Positions 53,278 to 64,000 of a stretch of DNA of 64,000 bases are shown here, in pieces. The stretch is from Glebionis coronaria (Eukaryota > Streptophyta > Magnoliopsida > Asterales > Asteraceae). The stretch spans positions 365,446,639 to 365,510,638 of the forward strand of contig CM046879.1 in the NCBI GenBank assembly GCA_025667525.1. Reading direction: 5' to 3'. Within the stretch, counting starts at the first letter, position 1. The number at the start of each line of letters is the position of its first letter. Below the pieces are notes generated by a model. That model saw only the letters and a list, made by a program, of their open reading frames with translations, made no database searches and had not been told where the DNA came from. The position numbers and the translations under genes are program-made.

Positions 53278-53995
53278 GGCATGTTGTATTTTGATTTGAA
53301 TTTTTTTTATATTAGCCATAATAACTATTTGTGTGATTAGCACTCTAATCATACGTATTATCGGTTTTTCGTTTTTGTGTGAATATTATTACTATATTGT
53401 ATACGTAAAACAATGAATTCACAAGTACTCCAAAAGTGTGGAACACAACCTTGATTTGGGATTTCATCACTCAATCATTGTATTCGAATCTCAAACAAAG
53501 AAAAAAAGGCAAAATAGATAATTACTTTCGTGAAGCTTAATTTTGAAAAACACAAACTATAAGGTGGATATAAGGCAGTTGTATTTCACGACCTAAAGGA
53601 AAAAGGCTCTTAAGTGCTTAGTGTCGCCTCGTTTCCTCCGCTTGCTTGTGCGTGTTTAGATAAAAAGGGCTAATCGAGGGTTTGCCAACCAAAGTATTAT
53701 TTACGTATCTATATATTTTCTTGGTTTCAAAAGATTAAACCCTCTTAAACGTTTTGGTGTTCCACCAACGTTCTAAAGTCATCGAAGGCGTTCATTTTAC
53801 GTGATCGTTTTCATTCCTTGAGCCTCCTTTAATCGAGAGATTTGATTTGAGGAGAGATTTGTAGATTTTTGTCTACGTAATACCTCACAAAATCCAAAAA
53901 AAAGTAAAAAAAATCAAAAACACAAAAAAATTGGAAAAAGTTAAAAACACCCAAAAGAATCTTCTTTGCTCATCCCCACGTTGTACGTGACGTTT
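53278..53995 (+). other. 5' leader of element C
   Basis: 718 bp homologous to B's leader, including tataaggcag and ggctcttaagtgctt (about 53570-53620). Non-coding. Confidence 0.7.
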
Positions 53996-56020
53996 ATGCA
54001 AACTCGTAACCAAGCAAGACGTGCACGCAAACGTAGAAACCGAAAGGAGACTACACCTAACCTTTCTAGTGAAGAATCTCCTATTGACGAACCTATCGTA
54101 GAAGAAGAGGCAACCATGGCTAATCGAACTATGATGGAGTTACTTCAAGCACCCCACCGAGGGTTACGGAGAGGCTATTGTGATTCCCGCCATCCTTGCG
54201 GATAATTTTGAAGTTAAGACGGGTTTGTTGTCGATGATCCAAAACAACAAATTCCGTGGTGATGAAAAGGACAACCCTCACAACCATATCCGCCAATTCA
54301 ATCGTCTTACCGCCACTTCCAAGTTTAAGGACGTCTCTAACGACTCGATTACGATGATTCTTTTTCCGTATTCCTTAGCGGGGCCCGCTAAAATTTGGTT
54401 AGAGAAAGAGCCACCCAATTATATATTGATGTGGAAGGATCTCGTTTCGAAGTTCGTGAACCAATTTTTCTCGCCCTCTAAGACTACGCATTTGAAAAAC
54501 GAGATTTCAAAATTTTCACAAGATTTTAATGAGAGTTTTTCGACGGCTTGGAATCATTTTAAGGAAATGTTACATGAGTGTCCTCATCATGGTTTTTCCG
54601 ACTTGCATTAAATTTACATGTAATACAATGGCTTGAACGATCATGAGCGTGATTATCTTAATGCCGTCGCGGGTGGTAAATTTTTGTGTAAAACGGTCGA
54701 GGAAGCGTTGTTGATTATTGAGAATAGTTCTAAGGCCTATGGTCCTCGTAGCACATCGAGTGTTCGTAAGAATTCTTCTTCGGCTTCGCCTTCATTATCT
54801 CATACCATCGATGCTTGCCAAATCGAGGCAAATTTAGAGAACAAAATCTTTGATGTGCTTAAGGGACTTTTGATTGAGTTTAAAGTTGGTGAACAACCCA
54901 CTCCCGCTACGTCTAAAGTGGTTGAGGTTTCTTGTATGTATTGTGGTGGAGGTCATTATTTCTCCGAGTGCATTACCAACGGTGGTAAAACTTCGAGTGC
55001 CTTCGTGGCCACGAGAACTTATAACCAAAACGCTCAAGTTACCCGCACTAATCAATTCACTCCACCGGGTTTTGCACCAAATCAAAATGCTAACAGTTAT
55101 CGAAACAATCAAGTTGGTTACCAAGGAAATCAAAGGAACAATTACAAGGGTAATAAAAACTATAGGAATCAAGGGGCTAATAACCAAGTGCAAAAGAAAA
55201 ATCAAAACCATGATTTTCAAAACAACAACAAGAATTTGCAAACATGAAAGATCTTCCAAATGAATTTGTTGAATATGCAAATGGTAATGATGCTAGGTTT
55301 GATAATATACAAACGGAGATCATTAGCCTAAGATCCGAGTTTCAGAATGATTTGAAAAAGGAGTTGAAAAACGAGTTAGCAAATGAACTTAAGATTCATA
55401 CCAACAAAATGGAGGGTAATGTGACTAGGTTACAACAAAACCAACAAAAGATGGAACAAGGGCAACATGAGATAAAACAAGAGATGCTTAAGGCCGATAA
55501 GAGGCAATCTATGTTTGAGGATAAAATTTCATCTATGTTCGAGGCTATAATGTGTAGACAGTCTTCTTCTTCGAGTAGTCTTCCTAGTAACACCATATCG
55601 AACCCGAAGGGAGAGATGAAAGTGATTACCACACATAGTGGTAAGACCTATAAGGAACCGACTCCTCAACCAATTACTCCGGTCAAGGAAATTAAGGAAG
55701 AATCTGAGGTGGTGGTCGAAGAGGAACATATCCTAATCCAACGAAGTACCGCTCAAACCACACCTACGGTTGACCCTTTACCATCATTGGAACCCGAGAT
55801 TCCAAAGGCTATGCCTATTCCCCAACCCACACCACCCTTACCTTACCCATCGAGACTTCGCAAGGAGAAACGACAAGAATGTGAGAATTGCCAATTTGAG
55901 CTTTTTATGAAAATGTTTCGTGATTTGCATTTCAATATAAGTTTTGCCGATGCTTTGGTCACGATGCCTCGATTTCCCGCTAACTTTAAGAGTATGTTGA
56001 ACAACATGGAGAAATTGTAA
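53996..56020 (+). pseudogene. gag: gag, Athila type (element C)
   Basis: The start is the ATG at 53996 (MQTRNQAR). The capsid domain is colinear with B. An indel pair near 54152-54165 shifts the frame briefly, and two stops (TAA 54609, TAA about 54621) replace B's sense codons. The zinc knuckle C-x2-C-x3-H-x4-C is near 54936-54972, with an Asn-rich tail and a frameshift near 55245. The following 258 codons (55244-56020) begin MKDLPNEFVEYANGND and form a Lys/Glu/Gln-rich coiled-coil-like segment quite different from B's. The ITTHSGKT linker and the PYPSRLRKEKRQ block follow. It ends at TAA 56018, where B reads His. Confidence 0.8.
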
Positions 56021-58357
56021 CAATTTTCTAGTTGTTCATCGGTTTATCTTAGCCGCATACCTCAAAAAGTCGGTGATCCCGGTAAATTTTTGATCCCATG
56101 TGCTATTCAAGATATGGAAGAATGATATGCCTTGGCCGATCTTGCTGCTAGCATTAACTTGATGCCTCTTGCAATCTTCAAGTCTCTCAATCATCCTAAT
56201 CTTACTCCTTCACTAATGTCTATCGAATTGGCCGATCATACCACGATTCTCGCATGTGGATTGGCCGAAGACGTTTTTGTGAACGTGTGAAAGTTCTATT
56301 ATCTGGTAGACTTTATCGTTTTCGATATTCCCACGGATCCTCAAGTTCCTCTTATTTTAGGTCGTTCGTTTTTTGATACGTCAATGGCGTTGATTGATGT
56401 GCATGCTAGAAAAATCACCTTACGTTTCAACGACGAGCAACTTGTTATAAACGTAACACAAAACTCTCAAATTTCTCACGTTTATTCCGTCACGACAATA
56501 AACCTCGTTGATATGATCAACGTCGTTTGCGAGGAATTTTCACAAGAATTTTTAGGTTTTGGTGGCGATGAAAATAGTGGCAATCCCACTATGCTCGATC
56601 CTATTCTTGATAATTCGACACCATCCTTCACTCCATTTTAAGGGGGTGGTTTTACGTTGGAAGAATTTGATGTTCATCATACTTGTAACGAAGACCTCGA
56701 CAACGATGAGGACTTCTCGATTATCAAGGATTTTCTTAACGATTTCCCATTCCCTCCGCCCGAGGAGGTTATGAGTCCGAACCCAAATCTTCAATTGAGG
56801 AACCACCAATCCTCGAGTTGAAAGATTTACCTCCTCATCTTGAATACATATTCTTGGAAGGAGATGATAAGTTACCGGTGATTATTGCCAAAGATCTTTC
56901 GAATGATGAAAAAACCGCACTTATCGATGTTCTAAAGGACCACAAAGGGGCAATTTTGTGGAAATTACCCGACATTAAGGGGATCGATCCTAAATCTTGT
57001 ACCTACAAAATCTTAATGGAGGAGGACTACAAACTAGCAATCCAATGTCAAAGGAGGGTGAACCCCAAAAGTCACGACGTCATCAAAAAGGAGGTCATTA
57101 AATTCCTTGACGCGGGAATGATTTACCCTATTTCCGATAGCCCTTGGGTGAGTCCTATTCATTGTGTCCCTAAAAAGGGAGGAATGAGCGTTGTGCCTAA
57201 TGATGACAACGAGTTAATTCCAACTCGAATCATGACCGGTTGGAGGGTGTGCATCGACTATCGTAAGTTGAATGACGCCACTCGAAAAGACCATTTTCTG
57301 TTGCCCTTCATGCCCCAAATGTTGGAGCGTCTTGCGGGAAACGATTTCTATTTCTTTTTAGATGCTTTTTCCGGTTACTTCCAAGTCCCCATCGATCCTC
57401 GTGATTAAGAAAAATCTACGTTTACATGTCCATATGGAACGTTTTCCTATCGTAGAATGCCATTCGGACTTTGCAATGCACCGGGAACTTTTCAACGGTG
57501 TATGATGGCTATTTTTCATGACATGATCGAGAAGACGATGGAAGTCTTTATGGATGATTTTTCCGTGTTTGGTTGTTCGTTCACTTCGTGTTTGTCGAAT
57601 CTTGAGAGAATGTTAAAACGTTGTGAGGAAACCAACCTTGTGCTCAATTGGGAAAAATGTCATTATATGGTTAAGGAAGGAATCGTCTTAGGGCACAAGG
57701 TCTCGAAAGCGGGGATTAAGGTAGACGAAGATAAAATAAACGTCATCGCCATATTACCTCATCTCAAAACCGTCAAGGGAGTTAGGAGTTTCGTAGGCCA
57801 CGCGGGCTTTTATCGTCGATTCATCAAGGATTTTTCAAAGATATCTCGACCCATTACACATCTCCTCGAAAAAGATTCTCCTTTTGTCTTTAACAAAGAT
57901 TGAGTACGAGCCTTTGAAATCCTTAAAAGGAAACTTACCGAAGCTCCCATTCTTGTTGCTCCCAATTGGAACCTCCCCTTTGAGCTCATGTGTGATGCTA
58001 GTGATTACGCTATTAGGGTCGTTTTGGGGCAACGTCATGAAAAGCACTTCTTGCCTATCCACTATGCTAGTAAGACGATGACGAGGCTCAAATTAAATAC
58101 ACTACAACGGAAAAGGAATTCTTTTCCGCGGTGTATGCATTTGATAAACTCCGACCTTACCTCTTCTTGACCCAATGCATAGTGTATACGGATCACTCGG
58201 CAATCAAGTATCTCATGGCTAAAAAAGATGCAAAGCTGAGATTGCTTCGTTGGATGCTCCTCCTTCAAGAATTTGATGTCACAATCCTTGCCAAAAAAGG
58301 AGCCGAGAATCTAGCGGCCGATCATCTTTCTCGCTTGGAAGATCCTCACCAAAGTGT
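56021..58357 (+). pseudogene. pol: Protease, RT and RNase H (element C pol)
   Basis: The frame follows gag but has stops at 56123, 56288, 56639, 57406 and 57901 and frameshifts near 56775 and 58080. The protease motif reads D-L-A-A-S instead of D-L-G-A-S (about 56138), which should inactivate it. RT keeps CIDYRKLN, MPFGLCNAPGTFQR and V-F-M-D-D (Met codon 57550). RNase H keeps MCDASDYA and, unlike B, the normal [12 protein letters not shown] block (about 58235). Many stops are one C-to-T change from Gln or Arg codons, as expected for methylated DNA. Confidence 0.85.
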
Positions 58358-59704
58358 GTACGAGAACAAGAAAATCACCGAAACATTTCCTCTTGAGACA
58401 CTTGGTGTAGTGAATTCTAAGATTGACTCATCCACCCCATGGTTTGCGGACATCACAAATTACCATGCGGGCAACTTCATCATTAAAGGTATGACGACTC
58501 AACAAAAACGAAAATTCTTTCATGACGTCAAGTTCTAATTTTGGAACGACCCTTACCTATTTCCGACTTATGCGGATCAAATAATTTGACGTTGTGTTTT
58601 TGGCATCAAAGCTTCTAATATCCTTAAAGCTTGTCACGAGGGACCCACGGGTGGTCACCATGGTGCTAATCTTACGGCGAAGAAGGTCTTTGATGCTGGT
58701 TTCTTTTGGCCTACTATTTACCGAGATGCACATGCACTTGTGAAGTCATGTGACTCATGCCAACAACAAGGAAAAGCCTCACAAAACAATGAGATGGCAC
58801 AAAACATCATCCAAGTGTGTGAGATCTTTGACGTTTAGGGAATTGATTTTATGGGGCCGTTCCCATCATCTCGTGGTAATAAGTACATCCTTGTCGCCGT
58901 TGACTACCAATCTAAGTGGGTGGAAGCTAAGGCTTTGCCCACGAATGATGCTCGTGTGGTAGTCAAGTTTTTGAAGATTTTGTTTTCTCGGTTTGGAACC
59001 CCTCGTGCAATTATAAGCGATCGTGGAACCCATTTTTGCAATGACCAATTTGAAAGAGTTTTAAAGAAATATGGGGTTACACATCGGCTTTCTACGGCTT
59101 ATCACCCACAAACGAGTGGGCAAGTCGAGGTTTCAAACCGAGCGTTGAAGAGGATCTTGGAGAGATCGATAGGAGAGAACCGATAATCATGGTCGGATAA
59201 GTTAGACGATGCTTTATGGGCCTTTCGTACCGCTCATAAGACGCCCATTGGGTGCACTCCTTACAAGCTCGTGTATGGGAAGAATTGTCACTTGCCAATT
59301 TAACTCGAACACAAAGCTTATTGGGCCCTAAAGCATTATAATGATGACATTGAGACCTTAGGAAACACCGGAAAATGCAATTAATTGAATTAGATGAATT
59401 GAGAGACATTGCTTATAAAAATTCATTGATTAATAAAAAGAAAACCAAAAAGTTTCACGATTCTAAAATTAAAATCTGGGTTTTTAACATTGGAGATCAA
59501 GTGTTTCTTTTTAATTCACGTTTGAAAATCTTTTTCGGCAAGTTGAAATCCCGTTGGTCCGATCCATTCACCATTACCCAAGTATTTCCATATGGGACCA
59601 TCGATCTAGCTCAAAATGATGGCCCTAACTTCAAGGTGAATGGACATAGGTTGAAGCACTACTTTCGTAGAGAAGTTCCCACTTTGAACTACCACGTTCC
59701 CTAA
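58358..59704 (+). pseudogene. pol: Integrase (element C pol)
   Basis: Zinc-binding [11 protein letters not shown] and CDSCQQQ. The catalytic triad is visible in GIDFMGPF (about 58842), ISDRGTHF (about 59017) and QVEVSNRA (about 59125). Stops lie at 58536, about 58587, 58836, about 59184 and about 59300. The C-terminal domain (59375-59704) is open, with FNIGDQV, LKSRWSDPFT and NGHRLKHYF. No chromodomain. Confidence 0.82.
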
Positions 59705-59940
59705 TGATAATTAGTATTGAGGGGATCGAGTCGAGCTCCTGACTCGGTAATCAAAAACGAGGTGCCTCGTGGGGGAGTCCCATGCTTATCCATGTACATA
59801 TTATCGCTTTCTAATGTATCTTACGTGAGGGGATTTGTGCCCTTCCAACCTTTGTTCTGTGGTTGTTTGTGATATGTGATTTTTAGATGATCATGGTGTT
59901 CACTATTGGAGCCTCTCGTGTTCGTTTTATGGGAGCACTC
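59705..59940 (+). other. Start of the 3' UTR of element C
   Basis: Colinear with 23705-23954 of B (shared ataattagtattgaggggatcg block near 59707) and ends at gggagcactc where element I begins. Confidence 0.75.
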
Positions 59941-60445
59941 TAATACTATGATTTTTTCGAACTCTTTTTAGTCTCTATTTATCGTTCCACAAATCGACTC
60001 GAATTGATATCCGGTTAAACGTAAAACTAATTTGTTCTTGGTAACTATATTTTTTGGTATTTTAAACTAAAAACTATTAACTATTTAATTAAAAGATAAT
60101 TAATTAAATACTAGAACTATTTAAACAATTTTTAAAACTAATTTAAACTAATTAAAAACAATAAAACTATTTTTAAAATATAACTATCTTAATTTTAAAC
60201 TAAAAATTTTAAATGAAATAAAACTAATTTGAAAACTAATTTAAAATTATAAAAGTAATTAAATAAAATATATTTTGTCTTTTTGTATTTTTTTATTATA
60301 TGAAAACTTTTTAAAAGAAAACTTGATTAAAAACTTTTTACTCAAAATTAAATAAACTTGAAACGTGTATTTAGTCTAATAATTAAAAACTGACAAGGGA
60401 AAAGATACTATATCAATAAACTGACACAGAATTAAACACAAGAAA

Positions 60446-60510
60446 GGTGCTAGCTCAATTGGTTAAGTCGTTTGGTTCCTGAACAGGAGGTCCAGGGATC
60501 GAAACTAGGC
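60446..60510 (+). other. tRNA-like sequence in LTR I (antisense to the element)
   Basis: It has an A-box-like TAGCTCAATTGGTTA, a B-box-like GGGATCGAAAC, and a T-arm that nearly pairs (ccagg with ctagg). The 5' and 3' ends do not form a convincing acceptor stem, so I do not call a tRNA gene. Confidence 0.5.
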
Positions 60511-60595
60511 AGAGACAATTTTTGCTAATATTATTTTTTTTTTGGAAATTTAACTTACTCAGACCAATTGTGTCTGAGTGTTTTTATGCAGCAAT

Positions 60596-60792
60596 AATAA
60601 GCTAATAAGAAGAATCAAATAAGCCAAATATCCGAGACAAATAAGCAGTTAAACAAACTAGCAAAACTGAAACAAAAATAAGCAAACTAAATCAACTAAA
60701 ATGATAAGCAAAAAACAGGCAATAAGCTAATGCAACTAGCAGATCTAAACCAACTGAAAAACAAAAAGCAGAATAGCTAAAACCAAATAAGC
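60596..60792. repeat. AATAAGC motif array in LTR I
   Basis: Exact aataagc begins at 60596, 60618, 60639, 60677, 60721 and 60786, plus gataagc near 60703. It reads GCTTATT on the element strand. Confidence 0.7.
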
Positions 60793-61100
60793 TAAAAGGT
60801 GAATCAAATAACCATAAAATAACTTCCAATTAATATTAAGACGCAATATCAGTAACTGAATGGACAAATCCCATTAACAGACTAAATAGTAGATTCAATA
60901 GCAGATCCAAATAAAACTAAAGCAGATCCTAACAACTATAAAATTTAAGAAGATATATTAAAATCCAAACAAACCAAAAGCAGATCCAATATACTCGAAA
61001 TTCAAGCAGACAAAATACATAAGCATCAAGCAGATATAACTCAAACTAAATTAAACTAAAGCAGATCGAAACCTAAGTAACTACTCAAAAAGAAGCAGAT
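60738..61100. repeat. AGCAGAT motif array in LTR I
   Basis: About eight agcagat words or one-base variants (near 60739, 60904, 60921, 60979, 61006, 61030, 61061, 61093), mostly followed by c, separated by unrelated A-rich sequence. Confidence 0.65.
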
Positions 61101-61563
61101 TCAAACAAATATAAACTAAATAATTAACTTAACCAAAATTATAAAAAGAGATTAGAACCTTGTGGAGATTCCGTTGGGACGAAGGGTGGTGCTGAACCCC
61201 CTTATGAACCGAAAACAAACGAACAAACACCTCCTTATTACCCAATCATCATCATCACATCTCGAACCATAAGAGTAACGAACCACAATATTTTTTTATA
61301 TAATTTTTATCTTCCCAGTGGGGAAAGATTAATTCCTTTTTATTTTAATTTAACATTGATTTAATCAAAAAATAAAATTAAAATAAATTGCAATAATAAT
61401 CAAACGAGACATAAAATTTAAGAAAATTGAAATTTCATTAATATAAAAATTGAGTACAGTACTTGATTAAAAATAAAATTACAATAAACCCTAATTCTAT
61501 TTTTTCAGAAAATAAAAATTAAAATAAAGAAAAAGGCACTCAAATTATAGATATGAGGGGGGG

Positions 61564-61570
61564 TTTTATA
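61564..61570 (-). promoter_or_regulatory. TATA box of LTR I
   Basis: The minus strand reads GGCTATAAAACCCC, 1.1 kb into the LTR. Confidence 0.55.
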
Positions 61571-62674
61571 GCCAACCCCCATGGCTTCTTCAAGAAGCTT
61601 CGTGAGGAAGAAATTGCATCTGAGCCGTTAAACACTTCTTTTCTACCTTCTCTCTCTTCATTTCTTGATCTTGCGGATGAAAAACGTCCTTGCATCACAC
61701 GGATTGCCAGAATGGCAGTTCTTTGTTTCTTGTGCTAGTTTGAGGGTGAGGTGGATGATTTTGATTGGAGGAAGGGTTTGTGGTGATGTGGGATAACCAT
61801 TCACAAAAGAGGGATTTGCCATGTAGGATAGGACCACCTTTGTGGATCTTCCGATTAACATGGGGATTTAATCCCCAAGTGTGTGAATCACACACTTAGA
61901 GTAAAAGCCCCAAATTTTATGATGTATTTTTGATTTAGGGTTTGGGTTAAACAGTAAAAACTGGTTGGTGGTTGCTGCATATTTTTGGGGAAGATGAAAG
62001 TGAAGGTGGATGTTTCTTGTTTGTATCGTAAAAATAAAGTGGGGTTGGGTAAATAAAACATTTATTTATTTTGTGTGTGGGTGAGATGGTAGTACACGTG
62101 TGAGGCTGAAACGTTTATTAATAAACGTTTGTGGGGTGAAATGGTGATGGGTTGACCAGGGTAAAATCAATTGACCAGGCTTAAGCAACTCATCCATTTT
62201 GTTATTTTGATTGGGCTTAGCCCACATTAATTTCAACCGTCCCATGAGTAATTGTTTTTGGGCCATATTGGGCTTTTCAAAATAACTTAAGCATCCTAAT
62301 AACTCCAAATGGGCTTTTGAACCCATTAACCCAAATGTGGGGACCCACAAAGCTCCAATGTCTTCAAAAGACTAAATCTGATAAAATCGAGCTCGATTTC
62401 GGCTTTCTTGTTCATTTCTTCAAAACCGTGTTGAATTGCCGGTTTCGTGATCTTTGGCACACTTTTGGTCTTTTAACTTTGTCTTCGTCTCTTTCTTGGA
62501 CTTTTCTTCAACATTTGACCTTGAAATCCCGTGTTTTCTTTCCTTTTGATCATTTGTACCTGTTTTAACACAAAAACACAAAACCACGCGTAATTCCGAC
62601 TTTTACGATATTAAACACATGATTAGGTCTTGTTTTTCCTTGATTTTAGTGGCAAAAGGATAAGTGTTTACACA

Positions 62675-62694
62675 CTTATTTAATCCCCTACACT
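62675..62694 (-). other. Polypurine tract of element I
   Basis: The minus strand reads AGTGTAGGGGATTAAATAAG before the LTR. The purine run is short and interrupted, so the assignment is moderate. Confidence 0.45.
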
Positions 62695-64000
62695 TGACCA
62701 TTGCAATGACCCCATGCAATGCATAGTTTTAAAGCATAAAGTTACATTTTTCTCATAATTAATCCATCTCGACCTTTATTACTATTACTACTACTACTAC
62801 GACGAAAAGATAAAAACTTAAAAGGAAACAAAAGTTAATACAATTTATTAACTTGAAAATTATTTGATGGAAGGAACTTGTAAAGAAATCTAAGACTTGA
62901 ATTAGGGCTTTGGTGTCATGAATATTAATCACCCACAAGTTTCACGTTCCCCATACCAAGCTTAAAAACGAGATCATTGTTTACCATAAGTCCTCAAGTT
63001 AAAACCACTTATATAAGACATTTTTGTAATACTCTTTCTCCAATTCCTACTTTGTATCTCTAGATTTTATTGATTGTCATTCACCCGTAGGCTCATTTGA
63101 CTTATTTGATAATTATTATTCCAAAAATGAAGGCCAAACGGTGCAAACCCGACACTCAAAACCTAACCTCGTCCTCAAAAACGTTGTCACTAAAGTAAGC
63201 CCACATCAAGGATGATTTAACACGATTTGGGGAATAAATTCCCGGACCCAAAATTTGGCCAATAGTACTACTTATTAATTATTCCTCCAAAGTCATGTTG
63301 ACTTTATGTGGAGTTTAGCAAGTTCACATCATATACCCTTAGGCTCTTTAAGATGTAAAAATGCTCCCCGTCTATTGTCCACACCCTAAGGCTCCTTGAA
63401 CGATAAACGAGGGAATTGATTTTTTTTTGATCAATTTTTATTCAACACTTACCATGCCATACACCCTAAGGCTCTAATGACAAGGTTCGTGCTACATGCC
63501 CCACACCCTAAGGCTCCTTGAGGTCATGTTTTAATCTTATTCTTTCTTTATTTATGATATGTATAGTAGGCCAAATTCCGCGGTCCCATGGTCTGAATAC
63601 CTCCTACTTAGTGGTTATGAGCCACCTTAGTCGGAAGTCCACAACGCTGGCACCCTCAATGTGTTCATGCTTTAATTACAAGGAGAATAAAGATTTGGCT
63701 AAGAGTTAAGATATCGAATCTACATCTCAAGAATCCTCATTTATTAAGCAATTAAATATACAAGCGGGAAGAAAGAGCCACAAAAACTCATATAAGCAAA
63801 AATTAACCCTTAAACTTATTATCAACTCTATCATCTCTCGTTCTCCACAATTTAAAATCTCAAGGAATGAGACTCGTGGATGCTTAGCCTAATAAACCAA
63901 TTAAGGTCCATATGGTTAAGGATACTAGCTAGAGTAAACTTGGATAAGTAAACTCGGGTTGAGTCAAAATATTCACGACGGGCCTAATATATCAAAAACA
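62695..64000 (-). other. 3' UTR of element I
   Basis: There is no protein-like frame on either strand. It contains a short (tac)n run near 62780-62802 and a recurring acaccctaaggctc word (63333-63516). Confidence 0.6.
63333..63516. repeat. Recurring acaccctaaggctc word
   Basis: Exact copies begin at 63381, 63461 and 63503, with a degenerate copy (ataccc-ttaggctc) at 63333 and a weaker one (cccgtaggctc) near 63085. Spacing is 40-80 bp. Confidence 0.7.

Larger units (their letters stand above)
49213..59940 (+). mobile_element. Element C: Athila-type Ty3/gypsy retrotransposon, 3' end missing
   Basis: 5' LTR (49213-53256), primer site, leader, gag, pol and integrase in the same order as B. Its 3' UTR follows B's closely until gggagcactc, where element I begins at 59941. 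It is inserted in H's integrase region; flank catag (49208-49212) is the expected duplication. It carries many more stop codons than B. Confidence 0.9.
59941..62674 (-). repeat. 3' LTR of element I
   Basis: 2734 bp. The outer edge at 59941 is set by where C's 3' UTR homology with B stops; the inner edge (62672-62674) by homology with LTR A and the adjoining polypurine tract. It contains a plus-strand tRNA-like sequence, AATAAGC and AGCAGAT arrays, and a TATA box at 61570-61564. The open frame at 62066-62350 has no protein-like signature. Confidence 0.7.
59941..64000 (-). mobile_element. Element I: Athila-type retrotransposon, 3' end only
   Basis: On the minus strand: 3' UTR (64000-62695), polypurine tract (62694-62675), then a 2.73-kb LTR to 59941. 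The LTR 5' end and its TATA region resemble LTR A. The remainder lies right of the window. The LTR ends ...AGTATTA rather than the expected ...CA, which a single C-to-T change would explain. Confidence 0.7.

Noticed and set aside
60446..60510. Genuine tRNA gene in LTR I
   Set aside because: A- and B-box-like blocks are present but the acceptor stem does not pair and the D-arm is poor; kept only as tRNA-like.
61553..61738. Host gene fragment with a plausible short peptide in LTR I
   Set aside because: Sixty-one codons within the LTR downstream of its TATA box on the opposite strand; no homology recognised.
59936..62679. Solo LTR with its own target duplication for element I
   Set aside because: Flanks cactc and cttat do not match, and a polypurine-like tract adjoins the right edge, so it is the 3' LTR of a longer element leaving the window.
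63381..63516. CRISPR-like array from the spaced acaccctaaggctc repeats
   Set aside because: Only three exact 14-bp copies with irregular spacing in a plant retroelement UTR; not a CRISPR.

Overview
The window is nuclear DNA from a flowering plant and consists entirely, as far as I can see, of LTR retrotransposons nested inside one another. The evidence is plant-type Ty3/gypsy lineages (Athila, Tat/Ogre, Tekay chromovirus), primer-binding sites for plant tRNAs, very long AT-rich LTRs and long (TA)n tracts. The style of the Tat antisense protein suggests Asteraceae, but that is a weak guess. I found no host gene, genuine tRNA or rRNA gene, or CRISPR array.

Left nest (1-39130). A plus-strand Tat-type element (E) lies at 4870-9697 and 36545-39130. 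It carries a broken gag-protease-RNase H frame, an antisense ORF of the 'putative gypsy-type transposase' family with a probable intron, and a probable 3' LTR. Two insertions interrupt it. Element A (1-4869) is a minus-strand Athila-type element that runs off the left edge. Element D (9698-36539) is a minus-strand Tekay-type chromovirus with 2.7-kb LTRs and a perfect ttcgt target duplication. D's integrase region is in turn split by element B (13346-29486), a structurally complete 16.1-kb Athila-type element with 3.9-kb LTRs, a tRNA-Asp-type primer site, gag-pol, a polypurine tract and a perfect cacac target duplication.

Right nest (39131-64000). An Athila-type gag-protease fragment (F) is cut at 42625 by the 3' LTR of a second minus-strand Tekay element (H). 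That LTR contains a complete 3.1-kb non-coding copia-like element (G, 43718-46813) with a cttat target duplication. H's integrase/chromodomain end (48485-49212) is cut by a second plus-strand Athila element (C, 49213-59940). C's 3' UTR is cut by the 3' LTR and 3' UTR of a third, minus-strand Athila element (I, 59941-64000), which leaves the window on the right.

No intact protein gene survives. B is closest, with a few frameshifts and stops and its RT and integrase catalytic residues in place. C has many stop codons, E has lost RT and the integrase core, and D's pol is recognisable only motif by motif. By-eye LTR divergence is roughly 2.5% for B, 3% for D and 3% for G, so the nest is recent although D's coding region looks very old.

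The most interesting signals are non-coding: antisense tRNA-like modules in two Athila LTRs, short-motif arrays (ATCGGAAT, AATAAGC, AGCAGAT) in Athila LTRs, (TA)n blocks held at the same place in three Tekay LTRs, and repeats and hairpins in the gene-less element G.
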